Under the pieces are notes generated by a model. The model ran no database searches and was not told the origin of the DNA. It was given only the letters and a program-made list of their open reading frames with translations. Of a stretch of 9,106 nt of DNA, positions 6,281-9,106 are shown piece by piece (position 1 is the stretch's first letter; each line of letters begins with the position of its first letter). The position numbers and the translations under genes were made by a program. Origin of the DNA: Planctomycetaceae bacterium UBA6894 (GTDB lineage: Bacteria; Planctomycetota; Planctomycetia; Gemmatales; Gemmataceae); contig DKBS01000124.1 in assembly GCA_002451275.1 (NCBI GenBank), forward strand, positions 1-9,106, read 5' to 3'.

Positions 6281-7069
6281 TTACTTCAGCAATTCATCCA
6301 GCGCCGGGGTGACCGCGTCCGCCCAGATGCGATAGCCCTTCGGGCTCAGGTGAAGCTGGTCCGGCATGATTTCCTTGGGGATGGATCCGTCGGCGGCGAG
6401 GAACTTCTTGCCAATGTCCATGAATTGGACCGTTTTGCCGCCGTCGTCCAGCTTGGCGATCTGCGCGTTCACGGCGTTGATCTTGGCGGTTTGCGCCTCC
6501 CTGGCGGCGGGGTCCTTGCCGGTGGACCGTGGGAAAACCGCCAGGAGCAGCACCTTGGTTTTGGGGGAACGCTTGTGGATTTCCCGCACAATCAGCTTGA
6601 CCCCCTCCGCGATCTCCTCGGCGGTGTTGTCCTTGCCGTTGCTGTTGTTGGTGCCAATCATCAGCATGAGCGCCTTCGGCTTGATGGTGTCGAACTCGCC
6701 GTTCTGCAGGCGCCAGAGCACATGCTGGGTTCGGTCACCGCCGATGCCGAAATTGGCGGCCTTTTTCGGCTTGAATTCCTTTTCGAAAATCTCGTTGCCG
6801 GGGGATTTGGGATTGTGGCCTTCGCCACCCCAGGCGTCGGTGATGCTGTCGCCGAGGAAAAGCAGATCAATGTCGCCGCGTTTGGCGATTTCCACAAATT
6901 TTTCGTGACGGGGCATCCAGCCCTTGTCGCGGGGTGCAGGCTTGATGGCGGTGTGCGACCTTGCGGTATTTTCCGTGTCTTTTTGATCAGCCCGGAGGGA
7001 GGTGCCAAACGAGAACGAAACAGCCAGCGTGGCGGTCAAGGCGAGCAGGGAAAAGGTGCGAAGCATCAT
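6281..7069 (-). CDS. Exported SGNH/GDSL-family hydrolase (PAF acetylhydrolase-like)
   Basis: This 262-residue protein has a signal peptide (MMLRTFSLLA...SLRA, about 27 residues, with Arg4 in the n-region). Family blocks are all present: block I LFLGDSITDAW with nucleophile Ser75, block II NFGIGGDRT with Gly108, block III IGTNN with Asn141, and block V MPDQLHLSPKGY with Asp237 and His240. The spacing and the GGDRTQHVLWRLQNGE segment resemble the PAF acetylhydrolase beta/gamma-like branch. In bacteria this branch includes secreted esterases that deacetylate sugars or other esters; the substrate here is unknown. The start is well set by GAGGA 6 nt before ATG 7069; a second ATG follows at once. 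The gene lies 106 nt downstream of the copper monooxygenase-like gene on the same strand. Co-transcription is possible but not shown. Confidence 0.92.
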   Translation of the reverse strand: MMLRTFSLLALTATLAVSFSFGTSLRADQKDTENTARSHTAIKPAPRDKGWMPRHEKFVEIAKRGDIDLLFLGDSITDAWGGEGHNPKSPGNEIFEKEFKPKKAANFGIGGDRTQHVLWRLQNGEFDTIKPKALMLMIGTNNSNGKDNTAEEIAEGVKLIVREIHKRSPKTKVLLLAVFPRSTGKDPAAREAQTAKINAVNAQIAKLDDGGKTVQFMDIGKKFLAADGSIPKEIMPDQLHLSPKGYRIWADAVTPALDELLK

Positions 7070-7175
7070 GCGGTTTCCTCGGGGGTTTCCAGGCCGCTGG
7101 ATTGGGGAAAGGGCTCCATCAGGCGGCCATGGGTAACAGGTTATCCCGAGGGGTATTCCTTTTCCAGCAGGCAGT

Positions 7176-8471
7176 TTATCGTCCGCTCAGGATCTGCAGC
7201 AGCATCGCGGGGCTGACCATTTGCCGGAGTGCGGCGGTGCGTACCTTCCGCATGCTTTCCGGGTCCCTTGAGGCAATGGAAATGAAGCACAGGCACATTT
7301 CGTTGGTGGTCTGCTCTCCCCAAGTGACCAATTTGGGTGGTGAGGAAGGGTTGAGAGGGTTGTCGCCGCTGTTGTCGTACCAAGCGTCCATCACCAGTTT
7401 GCTGCCGGCGGGCACCGCAACCTCCTCCCGGCACATGTAGGTGTCCTGCCAATTGAAGTTCCAGTCCCGCACCCAGATCAGGGGGATTTCCTTCCCCTGG
7501 GACGTGATGGCCCGCACCTTCATCTCCCTGCCCAGCAGGTGCATATGCGGTGTCACCGCCACGACGCGCAGCGCCTCGGGCGTTGTGAATTCCACATGCC
7601 GCTGGTACCGCTTTTCGCCGGCAGGTATCCGGATGTCCCGGGTCAAAAGGGGTACCATGCCCACGATGTCCCGGGCTGGTTGTGGGGTGAAGTAGACTCC
7701 CACGCGGCTTTTGTCTTTTTCTTCCTTTCCAGAGGGGTGGTAGTGCAATTGCAGCACCACATCGCTTCCCTTCGCCAGCATCCTGCCCATTCCCTCCGGC
7801 AGCTTTCGCGGCATGTTTCCCGGTGCCCAGCCGCCCAGGCCGCCGCTGGGTAAAAATCCAGGTCCGCCGAAGGTGCCATATCCCGCTTCGGGATCTTTCT
7901 GGTCCAGGGCCCTGGCCTGGCCGCTCCTGTCCAGGAAGACCAGGGCGTGGTGGACCACCCTGGGGTTCCCGGGCTGGAATTCGATCGCCGCGACGGTCCG
8001 GTCTTCCTTCAGACCGGTCGGCAGGACAAAGCAGCGGTACACATCTTTGCCGCTGACAGGCACCAGGAATTCCGCGGGCATCTCCAGCACCAGGTCTGGC
8101 TTGCCCAGCCTCCATCCCTGCTCGAAGGATGGCGGCTTGGGGCTTTTGGCCAGATCGCCGGCAGGGGCCCCGGTTTCCGCCCAAGTTTTCAGTGTGGCTT
8201 TTTCTCCAGGGGTCAGCACCCGTTCATCATGAAAACGGTTGTAGCCGGGCTCCGCTTTCCAGGGGGGCATGGAACCGTGTTGCACCACCTGACTGATGAA
8301 CTTTGCCCTCTTCCGAGCATCCTCGAAAGTGATTAGCGGGAAGGGGGCCACTTCCCCAGGTCGATGGCAGGTGACACAGTGCCGGTGAAGAATGGGGGCA
8401 ATGTGGTCGGCGAAGTTCGGGTTTTCAGGGGCAAAACCCAAAACCAGGTGGCCAAGTGCCAGAAAAAGCAT
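7176..8471 (-). CDS. Copper type II monooxygenase-like protein with N-terminal cytochrome c-type CxxCH site
   Basis: This protein has 431 residues. A short hydrophobic N-terminus (1-14, no basic residue) suggests export. A small cytochrome c-like region follows, with CVTCH at 32-36 and SMPPW at 67-71, where Met68 could be the second haem ligand. The rest matches the fold order of peptidylglycine alpha-hydroxylating monooxygenase (PHM). His174-His175 (VVHHALVF) and His243 (LQLHYH) fit the CuH site. His309 and His311 (TPHMHLLG) and Met392 (NEMC) fit the CuM site. All six ligands are present, in the same order as PHM His107, His108, His172, His242, His244 and Met314. Similar CxxCH-plus-monooxygenase proteins are known in Planctomycetes and Acidobacteria but their substrates are not. 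A periplasmic hydroxylation using the haem as electron donor is an inference. An in-frame stop at 8505-8507, with no ATG, GTG or TTG between, makes ATG 8471 the earliest possible start; its ribosome site (GGGGA) is weak. Confidence 0.88.
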   Translation of the reverse strand: MLFLALGHLVLGFAPENPNFADHIAPILHRHCVTCHRPGEVAPFPLITFEDARKRAKFISQVVQHGSMPPWKAEPGYNRFHDERVLTPGEKATLKTWAETGAPAGDLAKSPKPPSFEQGWRLGKPDLVLEMPAEFLVPVSGKDVYRCFVLPTGLKEDRTVAAIEFQPGNPRVVHHALVFLDRSGQARALDQKDPEAGYGTFGGPGFLPSGGLGGWAPGNMPRKLPEGMGRMLAKGSDVVLQLHYHPSGKEEKDKSRVGVYFTPQPARDIVGMVPLLTRDIRIPAGEKRYQRHVEFTTPEALRVVAVTPHMHLLGREMKVRAITSQGKEIPLIWVRDWNFNWQDTYMCREEVAVPAGSKLVMDAWYDNSGDNPLNPSSPPKLVTWGEQTTNEMCLCFISIASRDPESMRKVRTAALRQMVSPAMLLQILSGR

Positions 8472-8644
8472 GAGAAAATCCCCGTGTCCAGACGATACCC
8501 CATTCTAACTGGGTGCGGTTTCTCGTGATAGCGGTTTGTAGCTGGATGTTGCCGGGAATCCTGAGTGGGCTTGATTTGCGCCAACCGGATAAGCCATTGC
8601 GGAAAAAATTCGGCCATCTCGGAATGCGCCCATGGAGGGCAACC
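8472..8644. other. Divergent intergenic region with two outward gene starts
   Basis: These 173 nt separate the minus-strand monooxygenase start from the plus-strand lipoprotein start, so promoters for both should lie here. I could not identify a -35/-10 pair with correct spacing on either strand; TTGATT near 8571 and GATAAG near 8588 are too close together. No operator-like palindrome longer than a few bases was seen. Confidence 0.4.
8634..8639 (+). promoter_or_regulatory. Ribosome binding site of the right-edge lipoprotein
   Basis: GGAGGG lies 5 nt before the ATG at 8645. It is one of the best ribosome sites in the window and decides this start over the out-of-frame ATG at 8632, which overlaps it. 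Confidence 0.75.
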
Positions 8645-9106
8645 ATGTACGAATTCGGCAAAATAGGCGGTCTTTTGAACCGCTCGGTACAAGGTGCGGC
8701 TTTTTTGCTGTTGATTGCGGGTTGCAAAAACTCCCCGTCCTCATCACCGGCAACCACCAGCAACATTTTCCGCTTTGGGCCGCAAACCCAGCAGTCGGTG
8801 GACCAGTTCAAACAGCAGGCGCAGGCCACCGCGCAGGCCGGCACCAACGCCCTGCAGTCAGGCTCCCAGGATTTCCAGAAATCCGTGAACAGCCAATTGG
8901 CTAGCCTCGATGCCCAGCGGGCTCAGCTCAACAACCAGATCCAGGCCAGCAGCGGTCAGGCCAAGCAGCAACTGGAAAGCCAAATGGCGTCGCTGGATGC
9001 CCAGCGCAACCAATTGACCAACCAACTCAACCAGACGGGCCAGTCCTTGCAAAATTCGGTCAGCGCCCAACTGACCAGTCTTGATTCCCAGCGTCAGCAA
9101 CTGGCC
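8645..9106 (+). CDS. Lipoprotein with tandem Gln-rich coiled-coil repeats (3' end outside window)
   Basis: The frame is open from ATG 8645 to the last base: 154 codons with no stop. The N-terminus is a lipoprotein signal: NRSVQGAAFLLLIAGC, with lipobox IAGC and acceptor Cys27, followed by a Ser/Pro-rich linker (28-38). From about residue 50 the chain is rich in Gln, Asn, Ser, Ala and Leu and low in Gly and Pro, as in a long helical or coiled-coil domain. From residue 83 it is built of 29-residue repeats beginning SQLASLDAQR. Such a protein would be anchored in a membrane and extend into the periplasm, possibly as a structural spacer as in Lpp-like proteins; that is inference. The downstream part, length and any C-terminal domain are unknown. 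I do not recognise a named family. It is transcribed divergently from the monooxygenase gene. Confidence 0.8.
   Translation, partial: MYEFGKIGGLLNRSVQGAAFLLLIAGCKNSPSSSPATTSNIFRFGPQTQQSVDQFKQQAQATAQAGTNALQSGSQDFQKSVNSQLASLDAQRAQLNNQIQASSGQAKQQLESQMASLDAQRNQLTNQLNQTGQSLQNSVSAQLTSLDSQRQQLA
8891..9106 (+). repeat. 87-bp (29-residue) tandem repeats in the lipoprotein, continuing past the window
   Basis: Unit 1 spans 8891-8977, unit 2 spans 8978-9064 and unit 3 starts at 9065. Each opens with (S/A)Q(L/M)xSLD(A/S)QRxQL and keeps exact 29-residue spacing. A more diverged unit may precede them (about 8804-8890). Synonymous differences between units are common, so selection on the protein pattern is more likely than recent DNA duplication. 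Confidence 0.8.

Noticed and set aside
7123..7150. Imperfect inverted repeat (GGGTAAC / GTTATCCC) after the monooxygenase gene
   Set aside because: The stem is short with a bulge and has no T run on the minus strand, so a terminator or operator call is not supported.
6215..7216. 333-codon plus-strand ORF opposite the SGNH hydrolase
   Set aside because: The minus strand carries all four SGNH blocks with correct spacing; the plus frame shows only antisense-type composition.
7141..8184. 347-codon minus-strand ORF in another frame of the monooxygenase gene
   Set aside because: It overlaps the frame that has the CxxCH and all copper ligands, and is Arg/Pro/Gly-rich as expected of an out-of-frame GC-rich reading.
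8858..9100. 80-codon minus-strand ORF at the right edge
   Set aside because: It is the antisense of the 87-bp lipoprotein repeats and has no ribosome site.

Overview
The window looks like chromosomal DNA of a GC-rich planctomycete, most likely from the Gemmata side of the phylum. This is inferred from family content: a 21-residue leucine-rich repeat (LRR) protein tail, a tryptophan-rich secreted protein with W-x-PGYW motifs, a Cys-rich secreted protein resembling planctomycete cell-wall 'YTV' proteins, and a CxxCH-plus-copper-monooxygenase fusion of a kind frequent in Planctomycetes and Acidobacteria. No sequence search was possible, so the taxonomic call is provisional. No tRNA, rRNA, CRISPR array, insertion sequence or phage gene was seen.

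Layout. Plus strand, 1-3733: an LRR protein whose reading frame is already open at base 1 (ends 927), a W/Y-rich exported protein (1069-2397), and a Cys-rich exported protein (2567-3733). The last ends at a perfect 16-bp stem terminator (3761-3803), which also separates it from the convergent minus-strand block. Minus strand, 8471 down to 3815, in transcription order: a copper type II monooxygenase-like protein with an N-terminal CxxCH haem site (8471-7176), an exported SGNH/GDSL hydrolase (7069-6281), then after a 219-nt gap tdh (6061-5018) and kbl (5014-3815). Plus strand, 8645 to the right edge: the start of a lipoprotein with tandem 29-residue Gln-rich repeats, which runs out of the window with no stop.

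Function. The firmest metabolic statement is tdh-kbl: threonine is oxidised to 2-amino-3-ketobutyrate and cleaved with CoA to glycine and acetyl-CoA. The two genes are 3 nt apart and the kbl ribosome site lies inside tdh, so coupled translation is likely. Most of the other genes encode exported proteins: two of unknown role, an esterase-type hydrolase, a probable redox enzyme and a lipoprotein. Nothing in the sequence ties these into one pathway.

The items most worth a second look are the haem-plus-copper monooxygenase with all six expected copper ligands, the internally duplicated 27-cysteine protein with a His/Cys core, and the 87-bp repeat lipoprotein cut by the window end. I did not find a convincing new multi-gene system. 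All intergenic gaps are shorter than 300 bases.
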